The notes beneath the pieces are model-generated. The model ran no database searches and was not told the DNA's origin. It saw only the letters and a program-made list of their open reading frames with translations. Made by a program: the position numbers and the translations under genes. Positions 1 through 9,761 of a stretch of DNA of 64,000 bases are shown here, piece after piece. The stretch is from contig NZ_JAAVUT010000012.1 in NCBI RefSeq assembly GCF_018449575.1, positions 62,001 through 126,000 on the forward strand, read 5' to 3'. Origin of the DNA: Sodalis sp. dw_96 (GTDB lineage Bacteria; Pseudomonadota; Gammaproteobacteria; Enterobacterales; Enterobacteriaceae). Each line of letters opens with the position of its first letter. Position 1 is the first letter of the stretch.

Positions 1-336
1 TTTAGTGACGCTGAGACCTTATGAAAATAAGTCATCCATACGCCGCCGGGCATCATAAAAATGACCAGCAAAAGGCTTATCATCTTTTGAACAACCGGTG
101 GCGCCGATTCGCGGCATTGCATTGGTTTTTGCCGGTTCGCAACATCCATTATCAACTCAGGTGCTGCATGTGCCGATGATTGGCATTATGGTAATTGCGG
201 CATCAAGCCAGAAACATCCCTTTTCCCATCAGGTTACAAATTGTCCCGCTTACCGAGTGGTGAAAAGCTAAGACACTGGCAAATGTAATGCATTATCATT
301 GGGCATAAACGTGACGATAGTGGGAAATTGCCTGAC
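1..336. other. Intergenic stretch upstream of pfkA, no gene recognised
   Basis: No open frame in this stretch reads as a known protein on either strand. In many Enterobacterales fieF lies directly upstream of pfkA, but I could not find a FieF-like tail here. It may hold the end of a decayed neighbour; nothing in the sequence proves that. Confidence 0.4.
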
Positions 337-370
337 CTGAATCAATTCAGCAAAAGGGATTTGATATACT
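337..370 (+). promoter_or_regulatory. pfkA promoter with candidate Cra site
   Basis: An extended -10 element, TGATATACT (TATACT at 365-370), lies about 100 bases before pfkA. Just upstream is the imperfect palindrome CTGAATCAATTCAG (337-350), which resembles Cra (FruR) operators. Cra represses pfkA in E. coli. The site call is by eye only. Confidence 0.4.
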
Positions 371-467
371 ATTTCCACCATAAGCCATAGGTTCGGATCT
401 CATCCGTTCCTCAAAGTTAACCGGCATAGTGTATTCTACAAATAATAGCTAAAGCTCAGAGGTAGTC

Positions 468-1430
468 ATGATTAAGAAAATCGGTGTACTGACAAGCGGT
501 GGTGATTCACCAGGCATGAATGCAGCGATCCGGGGCGTTGTGCGCGCCGGACTTTCCGAAGGATTGGAAGTTTATGGCGTCTATGATGGTTTCCTCGGAC
601 TGTTTCAGGATCGAATGAGCAAGCTCGACCGCTATAGCGTATCGGATATGATTAACCGTGGCGGCACCTTTTTGGGTTCGGCTCGTTTCCCTGAGTTCCG
701 TGAAGAGGGAACCCGCGTCATTTCCATTGAGAACATGAAAAAACGCGATTTGGATGCGCTGGTGGTGATTGGCGGCGACGGTTCCTACATGGGGGCCAAG
801 CGCCTCACTGAAATGGGCTTTCCCTGCATCGGTTTGCCCGGCACCATCGATAACGATGTTGCGGGTACCGATTATACCATCGGTTATTTTACCGCGCTGG
901 AAACGGTGGTCGAAGCTATAGACCGGCTACGTGATACCTCTTCCTCACATCAGCGTATTTCCATCGTTGAGGTCATGGGCCGCTACTGCGGCGATCTTAC
1001 CATGTCGGCGGCCATTGCCGGTGGATGTGAATTTATTGTCTTGCCGGAAGTTGAGTTCAAACCGGAAGATTTGGTTTATGAAATCAAAGCCGGCATCGCC
1101 AAAGGTAAAAAACACGCCATCGTCGCCATCACCGAACATATCTGTAATATCGGTGAATTGGCGCAATATATTGAAAAAGAAACCGGCCGTGAAACCCGTG
1201 CCACCGTCCTGGGCCATATCCAGCGCGGCGGCAGCCCGGTGGCCTATGACCGCATCCTTGCATCGCGCATGGGGGCCTTTTCAATTGAATTGCTGTTGCA
1301 GGGTTATGGCGGACGCTGCGTCGGGGTGCAAAACGATAAATTAGTCCATCACGACATTATCGACGCCATTGAAAACATGAAACGGCCATTCAAAAGCGAT
1401 CTGCTGGAATGTGCTAAAAAACTCTACTAA
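468..1430 (+). CDS. pfkA: 6-phosphofructokinase I
   Basis: This enzyme phosphorylates fructose 6-phosphate to fructose 1,6-bisphosphate with ATP, the committed step of glycolysis in the cytoplasm. The protein is 320 aa, the same length as E. coli PfkA. The ATP-binding [10 protein letters not shown] loop is at residues 9-18, the GGDGS phosphate-binding turn at about 102-106, and the catalytic PGTIDND motif at 124-130, where Asp128 is the general base when Met1 is counted. The tail KRPFK...AKKLY is typical. The start codon follows AGAGGTAGTC. The gene is monocistronic, with a terminator 27 bases after the stop. No oddities. Confidence 0.98.
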   Translation: MIKKIGVLTSGGDSPGMNAAIRGVVRAGLSEGLEVYGVYDGFLGLFQDRMSKLDRYSVSDMINRGGTFLGSARFPEFREEGTRVISIENMKKRDLDALVVIGGDGSYMGAKRLTEMGFPCIGLPGTIDNDVAGTDYTIGYFTALETVVEAIDRLRDTSSSHQRISIVEVMGRYCGDLTMSAAIAGGCEFIVLPEVEFKPEDLVYEIKAGIAKGKKHAIVAITEHICNIGELAQYIEKETGRETRATVLGHIQRGGSPVAYDRILASRMGAFSIELLLQGYGGRCVGVQNDKLVHHDIIDAIENMKRPFKSDLLECAKKLY

Positions 1431-1456
1431 TCGCCGTCGTTCCCCGCCATTACAAG

Positions 1457-1478
1457 CCCCCGTTAACGGGGGTTTTTT
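1457..1478 (+). terminator. Intrinsic terminator of pfkA
   Basis: CCCCCGTTAACGGGGG (1457-1472) is a perfect palindrome that folds into a G+C-rich hairpin, followed directly by six T residues. Confidence 0.9.
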
Positions 1479-1607
1479 ATACCCCGCTTTGATTAGTTCT
1501 TTTACTTATATAAATTACGTTTTTATTCTTTAAAATGTTACATGTTTTCTGACACTCTCTGCTTAAACGATTTTCAAGTGATAAAAAGACTCTTCGGGAG
1601 AGCAACG

Positions 1608-2597
1608 ATGTCAAAGTGGCAAGCAGGGCTGTTGTTGATTTTATTGTCGGGAAGCGCGCTGGCAAAGGATATCCAGTTATTGAACGTGTCTTATGACCCG
1701 ACACGGGAGTTATATCAGGACTACAATCCGGCTTTCAGCAAATACTGGCTGGCGAAGACCGGCGACAAGGTTACCATCCGTCAATCCCACGGCGGTTCGG
1801 GGAAGCAGGCCACCTCGGTCATTAACGGCATAGATGCGGACGTGGTGACGCTGGCGCTGGAGTCTGACGTGGATGCCATCGCAGCGCGCGGGCGTATCGA
1901 TAAAAACTGGATAACCCGGCTGCCCGATAACTCGGCGCCCTATACCTCCACCATCGTTTTCCTGGTGCGCAAAGGCAACCCGAAACAAATTCATGACTGG
2001 CCTGATTTAATCAAACCGGGCATCTCGATCATCACGCCGAACCCGAAAACCTCCGGCGGCGCGCGTTGGAATTACCTGGCCGCCTGGGGTTATGCGTTGC
2101 ATCACAATAACAACGATCAGGCGAAGGCGCAGGACTTTGTCAAAGGGGTATATAAAAACGTCACCGTATTGGATTCCGGCGCCCGCGATTCCACCAACAC
2201 CTTTGTGGAACGGGGCCTCGGCGACGTGCTGATCGCGTGGGAAAACGAGGCTCTATTGGCGGTGAACAAGGTAGGTAAAGGCCAGTTTGATATCGTTGTC
2301 CCCAGCGAGTCGATTGTGGCGGAGCCTACGGTATCGGTAGTCGATAAAGTGGTGGATAAACGGGGAACCCGTGACGTGGCTACCGCTTATTTGCAATATC
2401 TCTATTCCCCGGAAGGCCAACGTATCGCGGCCAGAAATTATTATCGCCCCCGTGACCCGGCGGTGGCGAAGGAATTTGCCGATAAATTTCCGCAGCTTAA
2501 GCTGTACAGTTTAAAGGATGTGTTCGGAAGCTGGCAGCAGGTGCAAAAAGTGCATTTCTCCGATGGCGGCAGCTTCGATCAAATCAACAAGCGCTAA
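1608..2597 (+). CDS. sbp: Periplasmic sulfate-binding protein
   Basis: This is the solute-binding subunit that delivers sulfate (and thiosulfate) to the CysTWA ABC importer. The chosen ATG at 1608 has GGGAG seven bases upstream and gives 329 aa, as in E. coli Sbp. It opens with a Sec signal peptide whose probable cleavage site is ALA|KDI at residues 19/20. An in-frame start 22 codons upstream lacks a ribosome site and would bury the signal peptide. The mature N-terminus [13 protein letters not shown] and the ligand-site segments SHGGSGKQ and [10 protein letters not shown] are family hallmarks. It stands alone between two terminators. Regulation by CysB is expected from the family, but I did not identify a site. 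Confidence 0.97.
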   Translation: MSKWQAGLLLILLSGSALAKDIQLLNVSYDPTRELYQDYNPAFSKYWLAKTGDKVTIRQSHGGSGKQATSVINGIDADVVTLALESDVDAIAARGRIDKNWITRLPDNSAPYTSTIVFLVRKGNPKQIHDWPDLIKPGISIITPNPKTSGGARWNYLAAWGYALHHNNNDQAKAQDFVKGVYKNVTVLDSGARDSTNTFVERGLGDVLIAWENEALLAVNKVGKGQFDIVVPSESIVAEPTVSVVDKVVDKRGTRDVATAYLQYLYSPEGQRIAARNYYRPRDPAVAKEFADKFPQLKLYSLKDVFGSWQQVQKVHFSDGGSFDQINKR

Positions 2598-2612
2598 CCG
2601 TTATTCCAAACA

Positions 2613-2647
2613 AAAAGCCGATGGATGATGTCCATCGGCTTTTTTTT
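2613..2647 (+). terminator. Intrinsic terminator of sbp
   Basis: AGCCGATGGA and TCCATCGGCT form a 10-bp stem around a short loop (2616-2640), flanked by A residues and followed by a T-run to 2647. Confidence 0.92.
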
Positions 2648-2712
2648 CCCCGATTTACTCTTCTCGCTTCACTCTCAAATGCAACTGCTAAAGCGCAGAA
2701 CCCTTTATGTTG

Positions 2713-2740
2713 CCAGCGAAACGTTTCGATGGCGATCACA
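2713..2740 (+). promoter_or_regulatory. Upstream RbsR operator overlapping a candidate CRP site
   Basis: CAGCGAAACGTTTCGATG (2714-2731) differs at one base from the perfect downstream RbsR palindrome. Its right edge runs into TTCGATGGCGATCACA, whose TCACA half (2736-2740) with a weak TTCGA partner fits a CRP site. RbsR is LacI-type, and rbs operons are catabolite-controlled in E. coli. Confidence 0.65.
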
Positions 2741-2792
2741 ATTCCTTTGGATTGCACTTGTGCAGCTAAGCTTTTTTAACTAATTTCTTGTT

Positions 2793-2810
2793 CAGCGAAA
2801 CGTTTCGCTG
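2793..2810 (+). promoter_or_regulatory. RbsR operator in front of rbsD
   Basis: CAGCGAAACGTTTCGCTG is a perfect 18-bp palindrome ending 15 bases before the rbsD start. It matches the RbsR operator position in E. coli and carries the CGAAACGTTTCG core typical of LacI-family sites. Confidence 0.85.
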
Positions 2811-2825
2811 GTGGAGGCAGGAAAA

Positions 2826-3245
2826 ATGAAGAAAGGTGTATTGCTGAACGCTGAGGTCTCCGCGCTCGTCTCCCGTCTGGGCCATACGGATCAGGTAACG
2901 ATTGCCGATGCCGGGTTGCCTATACCCTCATCCAGCCAAAGAATCGATCTGGCATTGACCCAGGGGGTGCCGTCCTTTTTACAGGTAGTGAGTGCGGTCA
3001 CCAGTGAAATGCAGGTGGAAAAGGCCATTCTGGCGAAGGAAATGGCGGAAAATAACCCGCAGCTATACGTGGCGCTGCTGGCGCAGTTGACAGAGCTTGA
3101 GCAACGGCAGGGGAATACCATTTCCATCGAATATATCAGCCATCAGGTATTCAAAGCCCAGACTGCATACAGTCGCGGTGTCATTCGCAGCGGGGAATGT
3201 TCACCTTTTGCCAATGTCATCCTGTGCTCCGGCGTCACCTTCTGA
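2826..3245 (+). CDS. rbsD: D-ribose pyranase
   Basis: RbsD interconverts the pyranose and furanose forms of ribose so that ribokinase receives the furanose. The 139-aa length equals E. coli RbsD. The start at 2826 ([12 protein letters not shown]) is preceded by GGAGGCAGG. A start five codons upstream would overlap the ribosome site. The catalytic histidine lies in the conserved LGHTDQ segment (His20). It is the first gene of rbsDACBKR, seven bases ahead of rbsA. Confidence 0.96.
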   Translation: MKKGVLLNAEVSALVSRLGHTDQVTIADAGLPIPSSSQRIDLALTQGVPSFLQVVSAVTSEMQVEKAILAKEMAENNPQLYVALLAQLTELEQRQGNTISIEYISHQVFKAQTAYSRGVIRSGECSPFANVILCSGVTF

Positions 3246-3252
3246 GGCATCT

Positions 3253-4764
3253 ATGCAACCGTTACTGCAATTGACAGGGATAGATAAATCCTTTCCGGGG
3301 GTTAAGGCGCTCACCGGGGCGGCGCTGACGGTTTATCCCGGCCGCGTTATGGCGTTGGTGGGTGAAAACGGCGCCGGTAAGTCCACCATGATGAAAGTGC
3401 TGACCGGGATCTACAGCAAGGATGCGGGCACCCTGTCCTACCAGGGGAAGGAAGTGGCGTTCAGCGGGCCTAAGGCGTCCCAGGAAGCCGGTATCGGCAT
3501 TATCCATCAGGAATTGAATCTTATCCCGCAGTTGACCATTGCGGAAAATATCTTCCTGGGCCGCGAATTCCTCAATCGGTTCGGCGGTATCGATTGGAAA
3601 CGGATGTATAGCGAAGCTGACCAGCTATTGGCACGGCTCAATCTTCGTTACAGCAGCCACCGCCTTGTGGGGGAGTTATCCATCGGCGATCAGCAGATGG
3701 TGGAGATAGCCAAGGTTATCAGCTTCAAGTCCCAGGTTATCATCATGGATGAACCCACCGATGCGCTCACCGATACCGAAACGGCGTCGCTGTTCAGCGT
3801 CATAAACGAACTCAGGCATCAGGGCTGCGGCATCGTTTATATTTCCCATCGGTTAAAAGAGATTTTTGAAATTTGCGACGATGTCACGGTGCTGCGCGAC
3901 GGGCAGTTTATCGCCGAACGCCGGGTAACCGATTTACAGGAGGACGCCCTGATTGAAATGATGGTGGGACGTCGCCTGGAAGAGCAGTATCCACGGATTA
4001 ATGTCAGTCCCGGCGAGGAACGTTTGGCGGTCAGTCACCTTAGCGGTCCCGGCGTCCAGGATGTCAGCTTTACGCTGCGCCGCAGTGAAATTCTCGGGGT
4101 CGCGGGCTTGATGGGCGCGGGGCGCACGGAACTCATGAAAACCCTGTATGGCGCGACGAAGCGCACCGGCGGTACGGTGGTGCTGGACGGGCGCGCCATT
4201 ATGACCCGCACCCCACAGGATGGACTGGCTAACGGTATTGTCTATATTTCCGAGGATCGTAAGCGGGACGGGCTGGTACTGGGGATGTCGGTGAAAGAGA
4301 ACATGACTTTGACCGCCCTGCGTTATTTCAGCCGTCAGGGCGGCGGATTGAAACATGCGGAAGAACAGCAGGCGGTGGGGGATTTCATTCGTTTATTCAA
4401 TATCAAAACGCCTTCAATGGAGCAGCCTATCGGCCTGCTGTCCGGCGGCAATCAGCAAAAGGTCGCCATTGCCCGCGGTTTGATGACCCGGCCGAAGGTA
4501 TTGATTCTGGATGAACCGACCCGCGGCGTCGATGTGGGCGCCAAGAAAGAAATTTATCAGTTGATTAATCAGTTCAAGGAAGAAGGGCTCAGTATCATTT
4601 TGGTTTCCTCTGAGATGCCCGAAGTGCTGGGAATGAGCGACCGCGTCATGGTGATGCATGAGGGACGTTTAAGCGGCATATTCCCCATAGGGCAGGCCAC
4701 CCAGGAGATACTGATGGCCGCGGCCGTCGGTAAGCAATATCGTACCCAGCAGGAGAATCAATGA
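3253..4764 (+). CDS. rbsA: Ribose ABC transporter, ATP-binding subunit
   Basis: RbsA is the cytoplasmic double-ATPase of the RbsABC ribose importer. The 503-aa protein has two ABC halves. The first has Walker [10 protein letters not shown] (residues 37-45), a degenerate signature LSIGDQQ, and Walker [11 protein letters not shown]. The second has a degenerate Walker [10 protein letters not shown], but an intact LSGGNQQK and [10 protein letters not shown]. This asymmetry is normal in RbsA. The start MQPLLQLTG at 3253 aligns with the E. coli protein. A 52-codon upstream extension in the same frame overlaps rbsD and was rejected. The stop overlaps the rbsC start. Confidence 0.97.
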   Translation: MQPLLQLTGIDKSFPGVKALTGAALTVYPGRVMALVGENGAGKSTMMKVLTGIYSKDAGTLSYQGKEVAFSGPKASQEAGIGIIHQELNLIPQLTIAENIFLGREFLNRFGGIDWKRMYSEADQLLARLNLRYSSHRLVGELSIGDQQMVEIAKVISFKSQVIIMDEPTDALTDTETASLFSVINELRHQGCGIVYISHRLKEIFEICDDVTVLRDGQFIAERRVTDLQEDALIEMMVGRRLEEQYPRINVSPGEERLAVSHLSGPGVQDVSFTLRRSEILGVAGLMGAGRTELMKTLYGATKRTGGTVVLDGRAIMTRTPQDGLANGIVYISEDRKRDGLVLGMSVKENMTLTALRYFSRQGGGLKHAEEQQAVGDFIRLFNIKTPSMEQPIGLLSGGNQQKVAIARGLMTRPKVLILDEPTRGVDVGAKKEIYQLINQFKEEGLSIILVSSEMPEVLGMSDRVMVMHEGRLSGIFPIGQATQEILMAAAVGKQYRTQQENQ

Positions 4765-5732
4765 TGAGTACCCGGACCATTCCCGTTAAACGCGGTTTCA
4801 GTAAAACCTGGCTCTTAGAACAAAAATCATTGATTGCGCTGCTGGTGCTTATCGCCGTGGTGTCTTCGATGAGTTCGAATTTCTTCAGTCTCAATAACCT
4901 GTTCAATATTCTCCAGCAGACCTCCGTGAACGCCATTATGGCGGTGGGCATGACGCTGGTGATCTTGACCGCGGGTATCGATCTTTCCGTAGGTTCGCTG
5001 CTGGCCCTCACCGGTGCGGTGGCGGCGTCGGTGGTGGGTCTTGAAATCAACGTATTCGTGGCGGTGGGCGCCTCGCTGGTACTGGGGGCGGCAATTGGCG
5101 CCGTCACCGGGGTTATCGTGGCCAAAGGCAAAGTGCAGGCCTTTATCGCTACCCTGGTGATGATGCTGCTGCTGCGGGGCGTCACCATGGTATATACCAA
5201 CGGCAGTCCGGTGAATACCGGTTTCAGCGGTGTGGCCGACGCGTTCGGCTATTTCGGCATCGGCCGCCCGCTGGGCGTGCCTACGCCTGTATGGATTATG
5301 GCGGTGGTGTTTCTCGCCGCCTGGTACATGCTGCACCACACTCGTTTGGGCCGTTATATCTACGCGTTGGGTGGCAACGAAGCCGCGACGCGCTTGTCCG
5401 GTATCAGCGTCGATAAAGTCAAGATTATTGTTTATTCATTGTGCGGGCTGACGGCGGCGCTGGCTGGCGTGATTGAAGTGGCCCGGCTCTCTTCGGCGCA
5501 GCCCACCGCCGGTACCGGTTATGAGCTGGATGCCATTGCCGCCGTGGTATTGGGCGGAACCAGTCTGTCCGGCGGTAAGGGACGGATCATGGGAACGCTG
5601 ATAGGCGCGCTGATCCTTGGATTTTTAAATAACGGACTGAATTTGTTAAGCGTTTCTTCTTACTATCAGATGATTGTAAAGGCTGTCGTCATTTTGTTGG
5701 CGGTATTGGTAGATAACAAAAGCGGTAAATAA
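4761..5732 (+). CDS. rbsC: Ribose ABC transporter, permease
   Basis: RbsC is the inner-membrane homodimeric channel of the ribose importer. The protein is 323 aa (E. coli 321) with 8-10 hydrophobic segments, the conserved [19 protein letters not shown] block, and the C-terminal [18 protein letters not shown] loop that contacts RbsA. The ATG at 4761 overlaps the rbsA stop (ATGA) behind AGGAGA; a second ATG at 4764 is also possible. The overlap suggests translational coupling. Confidence 0.97.
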   Translation: MMSTRTIPVKRGFSKTWLLEQKSLIALLVLIAVVSSMSSNFFSLNNLFNILQQTSVNAIMAVGMTLVILTAGIDLSVGSLLALTGAVAASVVGLEINVFVAVGASLVLGAAIGAVTGVIVAKGKVQAFIATLVMMLLLRGVTMVYTNGSPVNTGFSGVADAFGYFGIGRPLGVPTPVWIMAVVFLAAWYMLHHTRLGRYIYALGGNEAATRLSGISVDKVKIIVYSLCGLTAALAGVIEVARLSSAQPTAGTGYELDAIAAVVLGGTSLSGGKGRIMGTLIGALILGFLNNGLNLLSVSSYYQMIVKAVVILLAVLVDNKSGK

Positions 5733-5755
5733 CCTCCCCTGCAGGAATCATAAAG

Positions 5756-6643
5756 ATGAAAATGAAAAAATTGGCTGTTTTGATGTCCGCCGTTGCGTTA
5801 AGCGCCACTCTCAGCGCAAACGCCCTGGCAAAAGATACAATTGCGCTGGTGGTTTCCACCCTGAATAATCCGTTCTTTGTTTCGATGAAAGACGGGGCGC
5901 AACAGGAAGCGAATAAACTGGGTTATCAATTGGTGGTCCTCGATTCGCAGAATAACCCGGCCAAGGAATTGGCTAACGTACAGGACCTGACGGTTCGCGG
6001 CGTCAAGTTGATGATGATCAATCCCACGGACTCCGATGCGGTGGGGAATGCCGTGATCCTGGCCAACCAATCCAAGATTCCGGTGATCACGCTCGATCGT
6101 AAAGCGAACAAAGGCCAGATTGTCAGCCATATCGCGTCGGACAACCGGGTCGGCGGCAAGATGGCAGGTGATTTTATCGGGCAAAAACTGGGCAATAACG
6201 CCAAGGTTATCGAACTTGAGGGAATTGCCGGTACCTCAGTGGCCCGTGAGCGTGGCGAAGGGTTCAAACAGTCCGCCGATCGGTACAAATTCACCATGTT
6301 TGCTAGCCAACCCGCCGATTTCGACCGCACCAAAGGACTTAACGTCATGCAGAACCTGCTGACCGCCCATCCGACGGTTCAGGCGGTGTTCGCTCAAAAC
6401 GACGAAATGGCGTTAGGGGCGATGCGTGCCTTGCAAACCGTTAATAAAACCGATGTGCTGGTGGTGGGGTTTGATGGCACGGCGGATGGCCTGAAAGCGG
6501 TGCAGAGCGGCAGGATGGCCGCCACCGTGGCGCAACAGCCCGATCAGATTGGTATTATCGGTGTTGAAACCGCTGACAAGGTGCTAAAAGGCGGCAAAGT
6601 GGATGCCGTTATCCCGGTTGCCCTTAAGTTGGTCACTAAATAA
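5756..6643 (+). CDS. rbsB: Periplasmic ribose-binding protein
   Basis: RbsB binds ribose in the periplasm and presents it to RbsC, and in relatives also to the Trg chemoreceptor. It has 295 aa (E. coli 296). A signal peptide ends at [11 protein letters not shown] (about residue 25). The type I periplasmic-binding fold shows in [27 protein letters not shown] and [12 protein letters not shown]. Met1 at 5756 or Met3 at 5762 could start translation. A strong hairpin follows the gene, before rbsK. Confidence 0.97.
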   Translation: MKMKKLAVLMSAVALSATLSANALAKDTIALVVSTLNNPFFVSMKDGAQQEANKLGYQLVVLDSQNNPAKELANVQDLTVRGVKLMMINPTDSDAVGNAVILANQSKIPVITLDRKANKGQIVSHIASDNRVGGKMAGDFIGQKLGNNAKVIELEGIAGTSVARERGEGFKQSADRYKFTMFASQPADFDRTKGLNVMQNLLTAHPTVQAVFAQNDEMALGAMRALQTVNKTDVLVVGFDGTADGLKAVQSGRMAATVAQQPDQIGIIGVETADKVLKGGKVDAVIPVALKLVTK

Positions 6644-6671
6644 CGCCGGTTCACTTTCTACAATGAGGTAT

Positions 6672-6707
6672 TGCGTCATCGCCCCATCGGCATGGGGCGA
6701 TGACGCA
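6672..6707 (+). other. Strong intercistronic stem-loop between rbsB and rbsK
   Basis: A 16-bp perfect stem (TGCGTCATCGCCCCAT at 6672-6687 against 6692-6707) closes on a CGGC loop. No T-run follows, so it is probably not a full terminator. A hairpin after the binding-protein gene is a common way to raise binding-protein mRNA above that of downstream genes. Confidence 0.8.
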
Positions 6708-6726
6708 TCCAATCAGGATAAATGCG

Positions 6727-7653
6727 ATGGCAACTAATAAGCTGGTGGTGCTGGGCAGTATCAATGCCGATCATATCCTCAACCTTGAGCATTTCCCCCG
6801 TCCCGGCGAAACGGTTATCGGGAAGAATTACACGGTCGCTTTCGGCGGTAAAGGTGCCAACCAGGCGGTAGCGGCCGGGCGCAGCGGGGCGAAGATTGAT
6901 TTTATCGCCTGTGTGGGCGAGGACGATATCGGGCAGCGAATTCGCAGGCAATTGGCGGCGGATAACATCGACATTCAATCGGTGGAAGCCAGCCAGGGAA
7001 CCACCACCGGCGTCGCGCTGATTTTTGTCAATCGGGACGGCGAAAACGTGATTGCTATCGATCCGGGCGCCAACGCCTCGCTTACGCCGGATTATCTGAC
7101 CCGACACCAGAAAAAGATTATCGACGCTTCCGTACTGCTGATGCAGCTGGAGTCGCCGCTGGAGACGGTAATTGCCGCCGCTAAACTGGCAAAGCTGCAT
7201 CAAACACAGGTTATTTTGAATCCGGCCCCGGCCCGTCAGTTGCCGGATACGTTGTTGGAATTGGTGGATATCATTACCCCCAATGAAACCGAAGCGGAAC
7301 GCCTGACGGGGGTGTCCATCGACGATGACGCCTCCGCCGCCCGCGCCGCGCAAATACTCCATGGCAAAGGTATCTCCACGGTGATGATTACTCTGGGGAG
7401 CCGGGGCGTATGGCTTAGCCGGCAGGGCCATGGCAAACTGATACCGGGTTTCAAGGTCGACGCGGTGGATACCATCGCGGCGGGGGATACATTTAATGGC
7501 GCGCTGGTCACGGCGTTGCTGGAAGGGGAAGAGATGGATAACGCGGTGAGATTTGCCCATGCCGCCGCCGCTATTGCGGTAACCCGTTCGGGTGCGCAGC
7601 CTTCCATTCCCTGGCGCACTGAAATCGACGCCTTTTTGCAAGGGTTAGACTAG
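6727..7653 (+). CDS. rbsK: Ribokinase
   Basis: RbsK phosphorylates D-ribose at O5 with ATP, the entry step to the pentose phosphate pathway. It belongs to the PfkB family. The N-terminal signature VLGSINADHI, the sugar-site GGKGANQAVAA loop, and the C-terminal signature DTIAAGDTFNGAL with its catalytic Asp are all present. With the start at 6727 (MATNKLVVLGS, AGGA eight bases upstream) the protein is 308 aa, against 309 in E. coli. An earlier in-frame ATG at 6700 lies inside the intercistronic hairpin and is unlikely. The stop codon abuts the rbsR start. Confidence 0.96.
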   Translation: MATNKLVVLGSINADHILNLEHFPRPGETVIGKNYTVAFGGKGANQAVAAGRSGAKIDFIACVGEDDIGQRIRRQLAADNIDIQSVEASQGTTTGVALIFVNRDGENVIAIDPGANASLTPDYLTRHQKKIIDASVLLMQLESPLETVIAAAKLAKLHQTQVILNPAPARQLPDTLLELVDIITPNETEAERLTGVSIDDDASAARAAQILHGKGISTVMITLGSRGVWLSRQGHGKLIPGFKVDAVDTIAAGDTFNGALVTALLEGEEMDNAVRFAHAAAAIAVTRSGAQPSIPWRTEIDAFLQGLD

Positions 7654-8655
7654 TTGTCCACCATGAAAGATGTCGCCCGTTTGGCGGGCGTTTCAACCTC
7701 TACCGTCTCCCATGTGATCAATGACAATCGATTTGTCAGCGATGGGGTGCGCGACAAGGTTCTGGCGGCGGTGGAGCAGTTGAATTATGCGCCCTCGGCC
7801 CTGGCCCGCAGTTTGAAGATAAACCAGACGCGCACCATCGGGATGTTGATAACCTCCAGTAATAACCCGTTTTATGCGGAAGTGGTGCACGGGGTCGAAC
7901 GCAGCTGTTATGAGCGCGGTTACAGCCTGATCCTGTGCAATACCGAGGAGGATGCGGATCGCATGAGCCGCAGCATGGAAACGCTGCTGCAAAAACGCGT
8001 GGACGGCCTGCTTATCATGTGTACCGAAAATAATCGCCCCTCACGGCTGGCGCTTCGCCGCTATCCGTCGCTGCCTATCGTGATGATGGATTGGACGCCT
8101 TTTGAAGACGCTCTGGATATTATCCAGGATAATTCGCTGCTGGGGGGCGAGATGGCCACCCGCTATCTGATTTCCCGCGGCTATCATAAGATTGCCTGCA
8201 TTGCCGGGCCCCAGGATAAAACCACCGCCCGTCACCGGCTGGAGGGATACCGTCTCGCCATGAGCCGCGCCGGTCTGGTTATCCCGACCGGCTATGAAGT
8301 GTTCAGCGATTTCGAATTCGGCGGCGGCGTGGCGGCGATGAAACAGTTGTTGACGCTGCCTGAACCGCCCCATGCGGTTTTTACCGGCAATGACGCGGTG
8401 GCGGTAGGCGTTTATCAGGCATTGTTCCAGGCCGGGCTGACAGTGCCGGCGGATATGGCGGTGGTGGGGTATGACGATATCGAGCTGGCGAAATATCTTA
8501 CCCCGCCGCTGACGACCATTAATCAGCCGAAAGACTCTCTCGGCGAACTGGCCATCGATACCTTGCTCTATCGGCTGCAACATCCTGAGACCGAGCCGCA
8601 GGTACTGGTGCTGACCCCGGAACTGGTAGAGCGAGCGTCGGTGGGGCGTCGTTGA
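7654..8655 (+). CDS. rbsR: Ribose operon repressor, LacI family
   Basis: RbsR represses the rbs operon and is released by ribose. It has 333 aa, with a LacI-type helix-turn-helix at the N-terminus ([20 protein letters not shown]) and a periplasmic-binding-like sensor domain ([32 protein letters not shown]). The likely start is TTG at 7654, with no gap after the rbsK stop, giving M-S-T-MKD. An ATG three codons later (7663) would remove only those residues. Both operator copies upstream of rbsD are its expected targets. Confidence 0.95.
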   Translation: MSTMKDVARLAGVSTSTVSHVINDNRFVSDGVRDKVLAAVEQLNYAPSALARSLKINQTRTIGMLITSSNNPFYAEVVHGVERSCYERGYSLILCNTEEDADRMSRSMETLLQKRVDGLLIMCTENNRPSRLALRRYPSLPIVMMDWTPFEDALDIIQDNSLLGGEMATRYLISRGYHKIACIAGPQDKTTARHRLEGYRLAMSRAGLVIPTGYEVFSDFEFGGGVAAMKQLLTLPEPPHAVFTGNDAVAVGVYQALFQAGLTVPADMAVVGYDDIELAKYLTPPLTTINQPKDSLGELAIDTLLYRLQHPETEPQVLVLTPELVERASVGRR

Positions 8656-8718
8656 GGCTACTTGACACGGTCTCCCTTTAACACGCTCGGTTTAACCGCT
8701 GGTGATCGCGGGCCTACC

Positions 8719-8797
8719 GTGCCATGAGGCACTCGGTCGGCTTTCGCCGATTCGATCCGGTCCTTGGCATGCTCTTTCTTCCCTATGTTCAATAGGG
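8719..8797. other. Cluster of three small hairpins between rbsR and tpiA
   Basis: GTGCC/GGCAC (8719-8732), TCGGC/GCCGA (8737-8750) and CCCTAT/ATAGGG (8781-8797) each form a stem-loop in the convergent rbsR-tpiA gap. None has a T-run. They may end or stabilise the rbs transcript. No coding sequence was recognised here. Confidence 0.5.
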
Positions 8798-8824
8798 ATT
8801 GTCCATGGCTTGCGATTGTGCAAT

Positions 8825-8853
8825 AAAAAACGGGAGCGCGAGGCCCCCGTTTT
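8825..8853 (-). terminator. Intrinsic terminator of tpiA
   Basis: Read on the minus strand, ACGGGGGCC...CTCCCGT forms a hairpin with ACGGG/CCCGT arms, followed by a run of T (A residues at 8825-8830 on the plus strand), 16 bases after the tpiA stop. Confidence 0.8.
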
Positions 8854-8868
8854 CCGTCCTGATGGCTA

Positions 8869-9636
8869 TCAGGCCTGTTTGGCTTCTGCCGCGGCTTTGA
8901 CGATAACGGCAAACGCATCGGCTTTCAGCGAAGCGCCGCCCACCAAGGCGCCGTCGATATCCGGCTGGGTGAAGAGTTCAGCGGCGTTGCCGGCGTTAAC
9001 CGAGCCGCCGTACTGAAGAATAACCTGTTCGGCTATCGCGGCATCCTGCTTGGCGATATGGTCGCGGATAAATTTATGCACGGCTTGTGCCTGGGCCGGC
9101 GTGGCGGATTTGCCGGTGCCGATGGCCCAGATAGGCTCATAGGCGATAACGGCGTTTTCGAACGCGCTCGCGCCCAGAGTGGTTAATACGGCATCCAGCT
9201 GGCGGGCGCAAACCGCTTCGGTTTGCCCGGCTTCGTTTTCGGCTTCGCTTTCACCGATACAGAGCACCGGAATCAGTCCGGCATCTTTCAGTACCGAGAA
9301 TTTCTTCGCGATCAGCTCATCGCTTTCTTTATGATAGGTACGGCGTTCGGAATGGCCGATGATGATGTATTTGGCGCCGATGTCTTTAAGCATGGTGGCG
9401 GAAACTTCACCGGTAAACGCGCCGGACAGATTGATGTCGACGTTTTGGGCACCTAAAGCCAGGCGGCTGCCGGCAAGCTGGTGTTTGGCCTGATCCAGAT
9501 ACATCACCGGCGGCGCAATAGCCACATCACAGCCGACAACGCCACTCAGTTCACTGCGTAGGGCAGTAATCAGATCATTAACCAAATGTTTGCTGCCATT
9601 CAGTTTCCAGTTACCCATCACTAACGGATGTCGCAT
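8869..9636 (-). CDS. tpiA: Triosephosphate isomerase
   Basis: TpiA interconverts dihydroxyacetone phosphate and glyceraldehyde 3-phosphate. The start at 9636 ([14 protein letters not shown]) gives 255 aa, exactly the E. coli length; an upstream start five codons earlier was rejected. The catalytic residues are visible: Lys11 in GNWKLNG, His95 in IIIGHSERR, Glu167 in [11 protein letters not shown], and the phosphate-binding loops YGGSV and GALVGGASL. It is monocistronic with its own terminator. Confidence 0.98.
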   Translation of the reverse strand: MRHPLVMGNWKLNGSKHLVNDLITALRSELSGVVGCDVAIAPPVMYLDQAKHQLAGSRLALGAQNVDINLSGAFTGEVSATMLKDIGAKYIIIGHSERRTYHKESDELIAKKFSVLKDAGLIPVLCIGESEAENEAGQTEAVCARQLDAVLTTLGASAFENAVIAYEPIWAIGTGKSATPAQAQAVHKFIRDHIAKQDAAIAEQVILQYGGSVNAGNAAELFTQPDIDGALVGGASLKADAFAVIVKAAAEAKQA

Positions 9637-9761
9637 TGTTATAATCTCCAATCAGGAACGCGAAGCGAAAATTGATTGCCTTTACGGCAGTCTTACCTGT
9701 TCCACAGTATAGAGATTTAATATCGTGGTGGCTTTGTTTTTTGTCATCTAACGCGGAGGGA

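Noticed and set aside
6676-7641. A 321-codon open frame antisense to rbsK
   Set aside because: It is His/Arg/Gln-rich with no recognisable domain, lies opposite an intact gene, and includes the intercistronic hairpin.
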